Below, in pieces: positions 8,365-16,720 of a DNA stretch of 45,633 nt; the first letter of the stretch is position 1, and each line of letters opens with the position of its first letter. The stretch is from positions 3,247 through 48,879 of the forward strand of contig DCLA01000107.1 in the NCBI GenBank assembly GCA_002320815.1. Reading direction: 5' to 3'. Source of the stretch: Myxococcales bacterium UBA1660. Lineage in GTDB: Bacteria > Myxococcota_A > Polyangia > Polyangiales > Houyiibacteriaceae. A program made the position numbers and the translations under genes. The notes beneath the pieces were generated by a model. The model made no database searches, was not told where the DNA came from, and worked only from the letters and a program-made list of their open reading frames with translations.

Positions 8365-8850
8365 CTACGATCGGCGGGGCGCCCCAGCCACGGCCGACTT
8401 ATCCACAACCCGCCCGCGGCGGGCCGCGGCGCGCAGTCCGTCGGTCAGCGCCATCATCACCCGCCGCTCGTCCTCGTCCCGGTGGTCGTAGCCCAGGAGG
8501 TGCAAAAGTCCGTGAGCGAGCAAAAACGTCGCTTCTTCGACGATCGCGAGCCCTCGCTCGTGCGCCTGGCGCCGGGTGGTATCGATCGAGATCACGATGT
8601 CGCCGAGCATCGAGGGCTGCACCCCGCCGCCCTCGCCCTCGCGCATGGCGAAGGCCAGGACGTCCGTGGGGCGGTCCTTGCCGCGGTAGTCCCGGTTGAG
8701 CTGGTGGATGGTCTCGTCGTCGCACAAGAGGATGGAGACCTCCGCCTGCTCCATCCGGATCGCGGCCAGCATGCGCTCGGCGCGCTGGGCGATCGCGCGG
8801 TTGCTGAAGGGACGGCGTACGACGCCGGTACTGCTCACCAAGACGGGCAC
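8365..8850 (-). CDS. ybeY: Endoribonuclease YbeY (16S rRNA maturation)
   Basis: YbeY is a single-strand-specific zinc endoribonuclease needed for 16S rRNA 3' end maturation and late ribosome quality control. The 161-residue protein has the three zinc histidines in HGLLHLLGYDH (His113, His117, His123), the preceding RGKDRPTDVLAF segment and the GDIVIS strand. Length is normal. The GTG start at 8850 lies 7 bases after CACAAC, with TTGCGC 17 bases further up, implying a leaderless transcript. It is divergent from the biotin-carboxylase-like gene. Its usual neighbours (phoH, era, lnt) are not here. The last codons contain a perfect DnaA-box 9-mer. Confidence 0.95.
   Translation of the reverse strand: MPVLVSSTGVVRRPFSNRAIAQRAERMLAAIRMEQAEVSILLCDDETIHQLNRDYRGKDRPTDVLAFAMREGEGGGVQPSMLGDIVISIDTTRRQAHERGLAIVEEATFLLAHGLLHLLGYDHRDEDERRVMMALTDGLRAAARRGRVVDKSAVAGAPRRS
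8399..8407 (+). other. Perfect DnaA-box 9-mer inside ybeY
   Basis: TTATCCACA at 8399-8407 matches the consensus DnaA box exactly. It is within the ybeY coding sequence (codons for VVDK), so it may be chance or a titration site. No second box is visible within 100 bases. Confidence 0.4.
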
Positions 8851-8856
8851 TGCTCC

Positions 8857-8885
8857 GTTGTGCCCTTCGGACCGGGGCGGCGCAA
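8857..8885 (-). promoter_or_regulatory. Predicted promoter of ybeY
   Basis: On the minus strand TTGCGC (8885-8880), a 17-base spacer and CACAAC (8862-8857) end 7 bases before the ybeY GTG. The -10 is atypical but its placement repeats the local pattern. Confidence 0.4.
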
Positions 8886-8914
8886 CGGCGGCCGACGGAA
8901 GGCGCGCGGCGTGC

Positions 8915-8920
8915 TATGGA
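8915..8920 (+). promoter_or_regulatory. Predicted -10 box of the biotin-carboxylase-like gene
   Basis: TATGGA at 8915-8920 ends 8 bases before the GTG at 8928. An in-frame ATG at 8916 overlaps this hexamer and is therefore unlikely to be transcribed. The -35 is weak (CCGACG near 8892). Confidence 0.45.
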
Positions 8921-8927
8921 GGGCGCG

Positions 8928-10256
8928 GTGTCGACCCAATTCAGCCGAGTCCTGATCGTTCGCCGCGGCCAGGCCGCCATCCGCGTCGCGCGCACCTGCA
9001 AGCGCCTGGGGATCACCGCGGTCGCGGTGCGCTCCAGCACGAGCACGCTCCTGCACCTGGAGGCCTGCGACGTCTCCCTCGAGGTGACCGACGAGGAGGG
9101 CCGCCTGGACATCGGCCAGCTGGTCGAGAAGGCCGTCGCCGACGAGATCGACGCGGTGCATCCGGGCTTCGGCCGTTTCCATCAGCGGGCGGAGTTGGCG
9201 CGCGCGCTGGAGCAGCAGGGCCTCCCCTTCGTGGGCCAGGACGCCGACGCCGCCGCCGCCCTCGCCGACCGGGCCGCCTTCCGGGCGCTGGTGACCGAGG
9301 TCGGCGCCAAGGTCGTCCCCGGCTCCGAGGGGGCCGTCGCGGACCTCGCCGAAGCCGCCCGCCTCGCGGAGGACGTCGGCTACCCGGTGGTCCTCGGCCC
9401 CGCCGACGACGGCGACGCGCCGACCTGGACGGTCGTCCGGGACGAGGACGATCTCCCCGCGGCCTACCAGTCCCTGGCGGACCAGGGCCCGGTGGCCCTC
9501 GAAGCCTGGCTCCCGCGCGCCCGCGCCGTCGAGCTCCTGGTGGCCATCGACTCCAATGGCGACGTGGCGCCGGTCTGCGATCGGGAGGAGACCCTCTTCG
9601 CCGAAGGCCGGAGCCTCATCGAGGAGTGCCCCTCGGCGGCGTTCGTCTTCCGCACCGATGGGGAAGCCATCCGGGAGATGGCCTTCGACATCGCCCTCCG
9701 GGTGGCCCGGCACGTGGACTGCCCGGGCCTGCTCCGGGTGGGCATCCTGGTCGACGAGGCCGGCCGGCTCTTCGTGAGCCACGCGGACCTCGGCCTGCCC
9801 ATGTTGCTCACGGCGGCCGAGATGGTGACCGGCCTGGACCTGGTGGAGCTCGAGATGAGCCTGGCCGCCGGCGACCCGCTCCCCGACGAGGTCCTGGCGC
9901 TCCAGCCCTCGGGCCACGCGATCAGCGCCCAGCTCATGGCGGCGGTGGATTGCGATCTGAACGCAGTCGCCGAGACCCTGCGTTTCCCGGCGGCGCCGCA
10001 GCGCTCGGTGCGGGTCGAGCAGAGCGTCGCGCCGGGTTTCTCCATGCCCTCGGACGACCAGCCGCGGCTGGCCAAAGTGACGGCCTTCGCCCCCATCCGG
10101 CACCAGGCGGCCCTCACCCTGGACCGGATGCTCGCCGGCGCGGTGATCGCGCCCTACCCGACCAACCGAGACCGCCTGCGCGGCATCCTGAACGACGAGT
10201 CCTTCCGCGCCGGCCAGTACGACGCCAGCTTCTTCGAAACCCGCCAGTCCAACTGA
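8928..10256 (+). CDS. Biotin carboxylase-like protein lacking catalytic residues
   Basis: The 442-residue product aligns along the whole length of biotin carboxylase (E. coli AccC is 449 residues): RVLIVRRGQAAIRVARTCKR corresponds to the start of the PreATP-grasp domain, DEIDAVHPGFGRF to the AVHPGYGFL segment, GYPVVLGPA to the ATP-grasp strand, GLDLVELEMSLAAGDPLP to the GVDLV..AG.PLP region and YPTNRDRLRGILNDESF to the C-terminal domain. The glycine-rich nucleotide loop (GGGGxGM in AccC), the lysine of the first ATP-binding segment and the ExNxRxQVEH catalytic block are all replaced. It is therefore predicted to be a folded pseudoenzyme, perhaps regulatory or structural. No carboxyltransferase or BCCP gene is adjacent. 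Start chosen by the upstream TATGGA box. Confidence 0.8.
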   Translation: MSTQFSRVLIVRRGQAAIRVARTCKRLGITAVAVRSSTSTLLHLEACDVSLEVTDEEGRLDIGQLVEKAVADEIDAVHPGFGRFHQRAELARALEQQGLPFVGQDADAAAALADRAAFRALVTEVGAKVVPGSEGAVADLAEAARLAEDVGYPVVLGPADDGDAPTWTVVRDEDDLPAAYQSLADQGPVALEAWLPRARAVELLVAIDSNGDVAPVCDREETLFAEGRSLIEECPSAAFVFRTDGEAIREMAFDIALRVARHVDCPGLLRVGILVDEAGRLFVSHADLGLPMLLTAAEMVTGLDLVELEMSLAAGDPLPDEVLALQPSGHAISAQLMAAVDCDLNAVAETLRFPAAPQRSVRVEQSVAPGFSMPSDDQPRLAKVTAFAPIRHQAALTLDRMLAGAVIAPYPTNRDRLRGILNDESFRAGQYDASFFETRQSN

Positions 10257-10267
10257 CCCCGCGCGGC

Positions 10268-10605
10268 GACCCCCCCACGGCCCCACGAAGCGCTGGCAAG
10301 CCGACCGGCGAAGCCGGACGGCGTTTGGGGGTGAGCGAGTGGCCGGCTCCGCCGGCCCGATGCGAGGGGGTCTTCCGAAGACCCCCTCAGGGGAACGGCC
10401 AACCCGACCGGCGAAGCCGGGCGGCGTTTGGGGGTGAGCGAGTGGCCGGCTCCGCCGGCCCGAAGCGAGGGACGCAACCCCCACGGCCGCCACGAAGCGC
10501 TGGCAACCCGACCGGCGAAGCCGGGCGGCGTTTGGGGGTGAGCCAGTGGCCGGCTCCGCCGGCCCGAAGCGAGGGGGTCTTTCGAAGACCCCCTCAGGGG
10601 AACGG
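10268..10605. repeat. Tandem hairpin-rich repeat array (three 66-bp cores)
   Basis: Between two convergent genes lie three nearly identical 66-bp cores at 10303-10368, 10406-10471 and 10510-10575, spaced 103-104 bp apart. Each core has CCGGC-GAA-GCCGG and GGCCGGC-TCC-GCCGGCC hairpins around a GGCGTTTGGGGGTGAGCGAG-type centre. Two linker types alternate: type A (with ACGAAGCGCTGGCAA) before cores 1 and 3, and type B (with a GGGGGTCTT/AAGACCCCC hairpin, at 10366-10386 and 10573-10593) after cores 1 and 3. The layout resembles REP/BIME elements of enterobacteria. It holds no gene, and could terminate transcription from both sides. Confidence 0.9.
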
Positions 10606-10612
10606 CACCCCC

Positions 10613-11890
<1,278 letters not shown>

Positions 11891-11898
11891 GGTGCGCC

Positions 11899-11904
11899 GA
11901 TGTA
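11899..11904 (-). promoter_or_regulatory. Predicted -10 box of eno
   Basis: TACATC on the minus strand ends 9 bases before the eno ATG, preceded at 17 bases by GAGACA (four of six -35 consensus bases). The gap to the upstream lipoprotein gene is only 58 bases. Confidence 0.45.
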
Positions 11905-11948
11905 GCAGAGGAGCGCACGGCTGTCTCGTGCCGTCGGGCGCCGGCCGC

Positions 11949-13037
11949 TCAGTGCCCCAAGCCCGGGACGGCCGGGTCCACGCCGGCGACCGACGCGCCG
12001 ATGAACATCGAGCCCTCGGTCATGTCGACGTGGAAGTGGTTCCGGTGGGCGGCGTTGTAGTTGGGCGTCAGGACGATCTGGAAGATGGCCTCTTCGTACA
12101 TCGCGCAGCCGATGGCGTGGAGCACCCGGTCCGCCTCGTCGGTCGCGGTCCCGGGGCAGGTGTCGCCGCCGGAGATCACCCAATCCCGCTCCAGGACGTA
12201 CTCGGTGTCGCTGCCCGCCAGGCCGAAGCCCCAGAGGTCGATGGCCCGCGCGTAGGCGTGCTGGCTGGGCGAGCAGTCGTCGGTGTCCGGGTCGCCGCCG
12301 CCGATGCAGCGGTAGTTGTAGACCCCGATATGGATGGCCTCGTCGATGCCCTGTTCCTCGAGCACCGCGGCCAGCCGGTCCAGGCGCGGCGCCAGCTCGC
12401 AGTCCATCAGCATGCGGGTGGGCGCGTCGTTGGAGACGTAGCGGAACGCGACCGAGCGGAAGTAGGGCTCCACGTAGACGGGGTCCCCGATGCCGCGGTT
12501 GGCCGACGCCGGCTCCCAGTCGAGCCCGAGGGCGTCGAGCATCGCGTGGCAGGAGCCGTCGTCCGGGGGCGTGACCTCGATGGCCACCGTGTCCCGGGCG
12601 CGCTCGATGCCCGCCGCGTCGAAGCCCACGGCGGTCAGCGTGCGAGTGCCGTTGCCGCGCAGGACGAGCTCCAGCGTCTCGTCGGCGGCGCTCACCTCGC
12701 GCCGCTCCCGGGGGTCGCCGTCGACCTGGATCTCCAGGGTGTGCACCCCGGCCACCGCCACGGTGACGGCGACCCGGGCGACCCAGTCGCCCATGTCGAG
12801 CCCCGAACGCGCGAAGGTCTGGCCCGCCATGGGCAGGGTGAAGCTCACCCGGGCCTCTTGCACCCCGCCATCGACGGCCACCGGCCCCCCGTCCACGGCC
12901 TCGCGAGGCACCACCGAGACGGATCCCTCGGGCGCCGCCAGGGTGCTCGGGCCGACCTCGCCACAGCCCACCCCGCCGCAGGCCAGCGCGACGAGCGCGG
13001 CCAACCATCCCGCCCAACGGAGTCGCTTCACCACCAC
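11949..13037 (-). CDS. Extensin-like / M15-type peptidase lipoprotein
   Basis: The 362-residue protein starts with a basic and hydrophobic signal (KRLRWAGWLAALVALACGG) with a Cys at about residue 20 or 25, fitting a lipoprotein. Residues about 60-160 look like an Ig-like beta domain. The C-terminal half has the extensin-like/M15 zinc carboxypeptidase pattern: SPSQHAYARAIDL (S-x-H-x6-D type) near 265 and HRNHFHVDM near 335, matching the His, Asp and His ligands of VanY-like DD-carboxypeptidases. Extra Cys pairs suggest disulfides, so it acts outside the cytoplasm, probably on peptidoglycan. The GTG start is 7 bases after CAAGCT, and its promoter overlaps that of the divergent dehydrogenase. 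Confidence 0.78.
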   Translation of the reverse strand: MVVKRLRWAGWLAALVALACGGVGCGEVGPSTLAAPEGSVSVVPREAVDGGPVAVDGGVQEARVSFTLPMAGQTFARSGLDMGDWVARVAVTVAVAGVHTLEIQVDGDPRERREVSAADETLELVLRGNGTRTLTAVGFDAAGIERARDTVAIEVTPPDDGSCHAMLDALGLDWEPASANRGIGDPVYVEPYFRSVAFRYVSNDAPTRMLMDCELAPRLDRLAAVLEEQGIDEAIHIGVYNYRCIGGGDPDTDDCSPSQHAYARAIDLWGFGLAGSDTEYVLERDWVISGGDTCPGTATDEADRVLHAIGCAMYEEAIFQIVLTPNYNAAHRNHFHVDMTEGSMFIGASVAGVDPAVPGLGH

Positions 13038-13043
13038 CGGGGA

Positions 13044-13076
13044 AGCTTGACCCGCTCACCTCCCGCCGGGCAAGAG
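13044..13076. promoter_or_regulatory. Interlocked divergent promoters
   Basis: Plus strand: TTGACC (13047-13052), 18 bases, CAAGAG (13071-13076), then GTG at 13083. Minus strand: TTGCCC (13073-13068), 18 bases, CAAGCT (13049-13044), then GTG at 13037. In both cases the start codon is 7 bases past the hexamer. Each -35 overlaps the other -10, so one RNA polymerase should exclude the other. Confidence 0.55.
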
Positions 13077-13082
13077 GCCCTG

Positions 13083-14129
13083 GTGAGCACGCCCTTCCCC
13101 TTCGATCTGGACCGCGACCGCTTCCTCTTCCTCGCCGACCGGGCCAGCGGCCTCCGCGCCATCCTGTGCATCGACGACCTGCGCGCCGGCCCCGCCGCTG
13201 GCGGGATCCGCACCCGCGCCTATCCGCGGGTGGAGGACGCGGCCGCCGAGGTCGCCGGGCTGGCGCGGGGGATGACCATCAAGTGCGCGCTGGCCGGCCT
13301 CGCCGCCGGCGGCGCGAAGACCGTGGTCCTGGACCATTCGGGCATGGACCGGCCGGCCGCCTTCCGGGCGCTGGGCGGATACATCGAGGAGCTGGCCGGG
13401 CGCTACCACGCCGCCGGCGACTTCGGGACCACCGCCGCCGACTTGGCCGCCGCGGCCGAACGGACCCGCTTCGTGCACATCAACGAGCCCGACCTCGCCG
13501 GCGCCGTGGGCGAGAGCGTGGCGCGCTGCCTGCGGGTCGCGTTCGACCGCCTGGACGGCGGCGCGCTCGCGGGCCGGACCGTGGGCATCCAGGGCTGCGG
13601 CGCCATCGGGGCCGCGGTGGCCGGGCGGCTCCACGACGCCGGGGCGCGGCTGGTGGTGGCCGACGTGGTCCCCGAGCGAGCCGAGGCGCTCCGCTCCCTC
13701 GGCGCCGACGTGGTCGCACCGGAGGCGATCCTTCAGGCGGAGGTCGACGCCCTGGTGCCCGCCGCCCTGGGCGGCGTGCTCGACGAGCGCAGCGCGCCGG
13801 CGGTTCGCGCGCGGGTGGTCTGCGGCGCGGCCAACGGGGTGATGGCCGGCGACGAGGTCGGTCGCGCGCTGAGCGCCCGCGGGGTCATCCTGGTCCCCGA
13901 CGCGCTCGGGAGCGCCGGCGCCGTGATGGAAGGCATCGGATCCGCGGTGATGGGCCTGAGCGACCGCACTCCGCTCTTCGCGGCCCTCGAGGAGACCACC
14001 CGGGAGGTGCTCGATCGGGCCGAGGAGACCGGCGAGAGCCCGGACGCCGTGGCGCGCCGGCTGGCCTTCGAGCGCCTCGACGCACTGCGCTTAGGGGACG
14101 CGCGGGACTGGGCGAACTGGGCTGAGTAG
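13083..14129 (+). CDS. Leu/Phe/Val/Glu dehydrogenase family protein
   Basis: The 348-residue enzyme belongs to the amino-acid dehydrogenase family that deaminates branched-chain or aromatic amino acids with NAD. The N-terminal domain has GPAAGGIRTRAYP, RGMTIKCALAGLAAGGAKTVV with both active-site lysines (near 63 and 75), and AGDFGTT with the catalytic aspartate near 115. The Rossmann domain has TVGIQGCGAIGAAVAG near 170, and CGAANGVM near 244. Length and the single-domain arrangement match leucine or phenylalanine dehydrogenases rather than hexameric glutamate dehydrogenases. Substrate choice cannot be read from sequence. The GTG is set by the promoter TTGACC-18-CAAGAG ending 7 bases upstream. 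Confidence 0.87.
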   Translation: MSTPFPFDLDRDRFLFLADRASGLRAILCIDDLRAGPAAGGIRTRAYPRVEDAAAEVAGLARGMTIKCALAGLAAGGAKTVVLDHSGMDRPAAFRALGGYIEELAGRYHAAGDFGTTAADLAAAAERTRFVHINEPDLAGAVGESVARCLRVAFDRLDGGALAGRTVGIQGCGAIGAAVAGRLHDAGARLVVADVVPERAEALRSLGADVVAPEAILQAEVDALVPAALGGVLDERSAPAVRARVVCGAANGVMAGDEVGRALSARGVILVPDALGSAGAVMEGIGSAVMGLSDRTPLFAALEETTREVLDRAEETGESPDAVARRLAFERLDALRLGDARDWANWAE

Positions 14130-14171
14130 GCGCGCTGGGCCGAACCGGCGTGGCCCGCCGCGAGCTGTGGC

Positions 14172-15251
14172 TCAGGCGGGCTTCTTGCGGCGGCGCTTCT
14201 TGGTGCTGGCCGAGCTCTTGGGCTCGTCCTCGACGTCGCCGGCGTCGCCGTCCGCGGCGTCGCCCGCCGGGCCCTTGGGCTCGCCGTCGTAGGCCAGCTT
14301 CGCGGGGATGGTCCACTCGGGCTTCTTGAAGACCCGGACCAGCATGACCACGCCGACCACGAACATGGCCAGCGAGGCGTAGTGACCGGGGGTGAGCCCG
14401 GCGTAGCGGACGTCGCTGGACTCGAGGTCGGTGGCCCGGAGGTAGTCGAGGCCGAAGCGCAGCGGCGCGTAGATGACCGGCATCAGCGCACACCAGAGGC
14501 CCATCGGGCGGTCCTTCTTGTCCGGGCGCCGGAAGTAGATGATCAAGAAGACGAGCATGATGACCGCCGCGATCACCACCTCGTAGAAGCCGAGGTCGTG
14601 CCGGGGCTGGCCCTGCTCGTAGTAGTTGGCGACCGCCAGCGGGAAGTCGGTGACCGCGCCCGGGTGGTCGTGGACCACGAAGCAGCCCATCCGGCCGAAG
14701 AACCAGCCGAGGGGGAACCCGAAGCAGACGGCGTCGGCCAGGGGAAGGGCCGGCAGGCGGCGGCGCTTCTTCCAGACCCAGAGGCCGAACATCGCGCCGA
14801 AGAAGCCGCCGTAGCTGGATAGGCCCAGCCAGCGCTGGAAGAGCAGCCGGGGATCCTTGAGGATCTCGATCAGCGTGTCCGTCTCGTAGAAGACGCCGTT
14901 CAAGATGTAGCAGGAGATGAAGCCGATCACGACGACGTGGGTGACGAAGTCCGCCAGCCACCCCGGATCGATGCCCTCGCGCTTCGCGTACCACTCGGAC
15001 ACCCGGGCGCCGAGGAGCACGCCGGTGGCCACCAGGATCCCGAAGGGCTGGATGGGCACCTCTTCGAAGCCCAGCAGGTAGGCGGCGCCGCCCACTCCCA
15101 GGGCGACCAGGAGGGTGCTCAGGGCCTGCTGCCGCCAGCGCGGCACGATCATCGCGACCAAGCAGGCGAACGCCACCGCCCCGATCAATGCGGGGAGCGC
15201 GACGTCCCAGGCCTCGAGCTTGAACCACGGAATGTAGAGAAAAGTCCCCAT
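14172..15251 (-). CDS. lgt: Prolipoprotein diacylglyceryl transferase family protein
   Basis: Lgt attaches diacylglycerol to the lipobox Cys of prolipoproteins in the inner membrane. The 359-residue protein has about seven membrane segments, a GILVATGVLLGARVSEW segment, SSYGGFFGA where E. coli has the HGG histidine, GWFFGRMGCF (family signature GRxGNFxN) near 170, and PLRFGLDYLRATD near 275 containing the conserved late arginine. The Asn positions of the signature are replaced by Cys and Val. The last 35 residues are a charged Lys/Arg-rich tail. The ATG at 15251 is chosen since the in-frame GTG at 15263 overlaps a TAAGGT -10-like box. The nearby genes encode several lipoproteins, its expected substrates. 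Confidence 0.85.
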   Translation of the reverse strand: MGTFLYIPWFKLEAWDVALPALIGAVAFACLVAMIVPRWRQQALSTLLVALGVGGAAYLLGFEEVPIQPFGILVATGVLLGARVSEWYAKREGIDPGWLADFVTHVVVIGFISCYILNGVFYETDTLIEILKDPRLLFQRWLGLSSYGGFFGAMFGLWVWKKRRRLPALPLADAVCFGFPLGWFFGRMGCFVVHDHPGAVTDFPLAVANYYEQGQPRHDLGFYEVVIAAVIMLVFLIIYFRRPDKKDRPMGLWCALMPVIYAPLRFGLDYLRATDLESSDVRYAGLTPGHYASLAMFVVGVVMLVRVFKKPEWTIPAKLAYDGEPKGPAGDAADGDAGDVEDEPKSSASTKKRRRKKPA

Positions 15252-15261
15252 CGGCGGCCGC

Positions 15262-15267
15262 ACCTTA
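15262..15267 (-). promoter_or_regulatory. Predicted -10 box of lgt
   Basis: TGCTAAGGT on the minus strand forms an extended -10 (hexamer 15267-15262) ending 11 bases before the ATG at 15251, giving a leader of three to four bases. No -35 is evident, as often with extended -10 promoters. Confidence 0.4.
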
Positions 15268-15366
15268 GCAGCCGGCCCCCGGCGTGCACCCCCTCGCTTC
15301 CGGAGTGTTTCGGGGGCCCGATGGCCCGTCGGGCTCGGCTGGTTACACTTCGTTTCCGTCCCCGTC

Positions 15367-16677
15367 GTGGAATCCCGCCCCTCGAGCCTCCGGTCCGCCG
15401 CCCTCGGTGCCTTCGCCTCCCTGGTGATGCACCTGGTGATCTACGTCTGGCTCCAGTCGCTCCCGGGGGCCGCCGCCCACGCCGCGAGCCCCGACCGGCA
15501 GCGGCTCATCGAGCTGCCGGCGAGCGCCTTCGCGGCGCACGGTCCGCGGGGGACTCGCTCCGACACGGCCGCGCCGCTGGAGCCGGGCGGACCGAGCTCG
15601 GCGCAGAACGTGGATGGGGAGGACCGCGGCCAAGGGGGCGACGCGACCGGCGCCGTCGCGTTCACCCTGCTGGTGGACCGGGCCCATCCGGTGAACCTCC
15701 AGGACAGCCCGCTGAACTCGGCGGACGCCGCCCAGGCTCAGCGGATCCGCACCGCGCGGGACCGCGCGGCCTGGGAGAACATGCGCCGGGCCACCCCCAA
15801 TCCGGCGGACGAATACTTCCTGGCCAGCGGCGACGGGCACCACCAGGAGCGGCGGCCCATCGACCGCCGGGACGCCGTCGATGGCGCTCGCCGGTCCCCC
15901 GGCGCGGCCAGCGAAGGCGCGCCCGAGGATCGCGCCGGGTTCAGCGGCGCCCCGAACCCCGGCGGCGTCGACGTGGTCGGAGCCGAAGGCGGCGGCACGG
16001 GTCAGCCCGCCCGGGCGGGCGCGGATCGGGTCGCCCCCGCCCGCGGCGTGGTCGGTGGCCGGGGCCAGCGCGAGACCGCGGCCGCCGACGTGGCCCACGG
16101 ACGGCCCGCGGTGGATCCGGGGCCGGCGACCACCACCGCCGAGTCCCAGGGCCGGGTCCGCGACGACACGGACGCCGAGCTCCTGGCAGCCCAGCTCCTG
16201 CAGTCGGTGGTCGACGCCAGCCAACGCCGGGGCCAGCGGCCGGGCGTGGGCAACGGCGGCGTCGGTGGGGGCGGGAGCGCGGGATCCGGCGGCGGCGAGG
16301 CCGAGGGCGGTCGGGCGACCCCCTACGGTCCGGGCAACGGCGCCCACGGCGCGCTGGACACCGGCGATCCTCGGTACATCCGTTGGTATCTGACCCAGCG
16401 CCGGCGGGTCGAGGAGGCCCTCCGCTTCCCCCGGGAGCGCGCGCTGGCGATGGACCAGGGCCTCACGGTGGTGGTCCTCCGGGTCAACCGGGACGGCACC
16501 CTGGCGGGTCCCCCCCGCCGCAAGCGCTCGAGCGGCTTCTCGGACTTCGATCAGGAGGCGCTCCGCGCCATCCGCGCGGTGGCCCCCTTCGAGCCGCTGC
16601 CCGCGAACCTGGCGCCGGACCGCTCGGTGCTGGTCCTGGACATGACGGTCGACTTCCAGAACCCGATGGTCCGATAG
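15367..16677 (+). CDS. TonB-like energy transducer family protein
   Basis: The 436-residue protein has an N-terminal membrane anchor (about residues 8-32), a very long Gly/Ala/Pro/Arg-rich linker of roughly 280 residues, and a C-terminal domain of about 95 residues that fits the TonB C-terminal fold: RRRVEEALRFPRE near 345, LTVVVLRVNRDGTLAG, FDQEALRAIRAVAPFEPLP, then DMTVDF. TonB-type proteins carry proton-motive force across the periplasm to outer-membrane receptors. The usual Pro-Lys/Pro-Glu repeats are replaced by a Gly-rich spacer, and exbB/exbD are not adjacent. A GTG start is used; TACACT (15344-15349) lies 18 bases upstream, so a short leader without ribosome site is predicted. Confidence 0.78.
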   Translation: MESRPSSLRSAALGAFASLVMHLVIYVWLQSLPGAAAHAASPDRQRLIELPASAFAAHGPRGTRSDTAAPLEPGGPSSAQNVDGEDRGQGGDATGAVAFTLLVDRAHPVNLQDSPLNSADAAQAQRIRTARDRAAWENMRRATPNPADEYFLASGDGHHQERRPIDRRDAVDGARRSPGAASEGAPEDRAGFSGAPNPGGVDVVGAEGGGTGQPARAGADRVAPARGVVGGRGQRETAAADVAHGRPAVDPGPATTTAESQGRVRDDTDAELLAAQLLQSVVDASQRRGQRPGVGNGGVGGGGSAGSGGGEAEGGRATPYGPGNGAHGALDTGDPRYIRWYLTQRRRVEEALRFPRERALAMDQGLTVVVLRVNRDGTLAGPPRRKRSSGFSDFDQEALRAIRAVAPFEPLPANLAPDRSVLVLDMTVDFQNPMVR

Positions 16678-16707
16678 CGCCGGGCGGACCGCGGGCGGCG
16701 GGGCTGC

Positions 16708-16713
16708 TACGCT
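16708..16713 (+). promoter_or_regulatory. Predicted extended -10 of the PPC-domain lipoprotein gene
   Basis: TGCTACGCT (hexamer TACGCT 16708-16713) ends 8 bases before the GTG at 16721. This suggests a leaderless transcript for the following three-gene lipoprotein operon. Confidence 0.5.
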
Positions 16714-16720
16714 CGGGCCC

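Noticed and set aside
8928..10256. Biotin-carboxylase-like gene as a decayed pseudogene
   Set aside because: The frame is intact over 442 codons with normal codon bias, a promoter-like box and conserved framework segments.
10257..10612. CRISPR array
   Set aside because: The repeats are 66 bp and palindromic, the linkers recur instead of being unique, and no cas gene is present.
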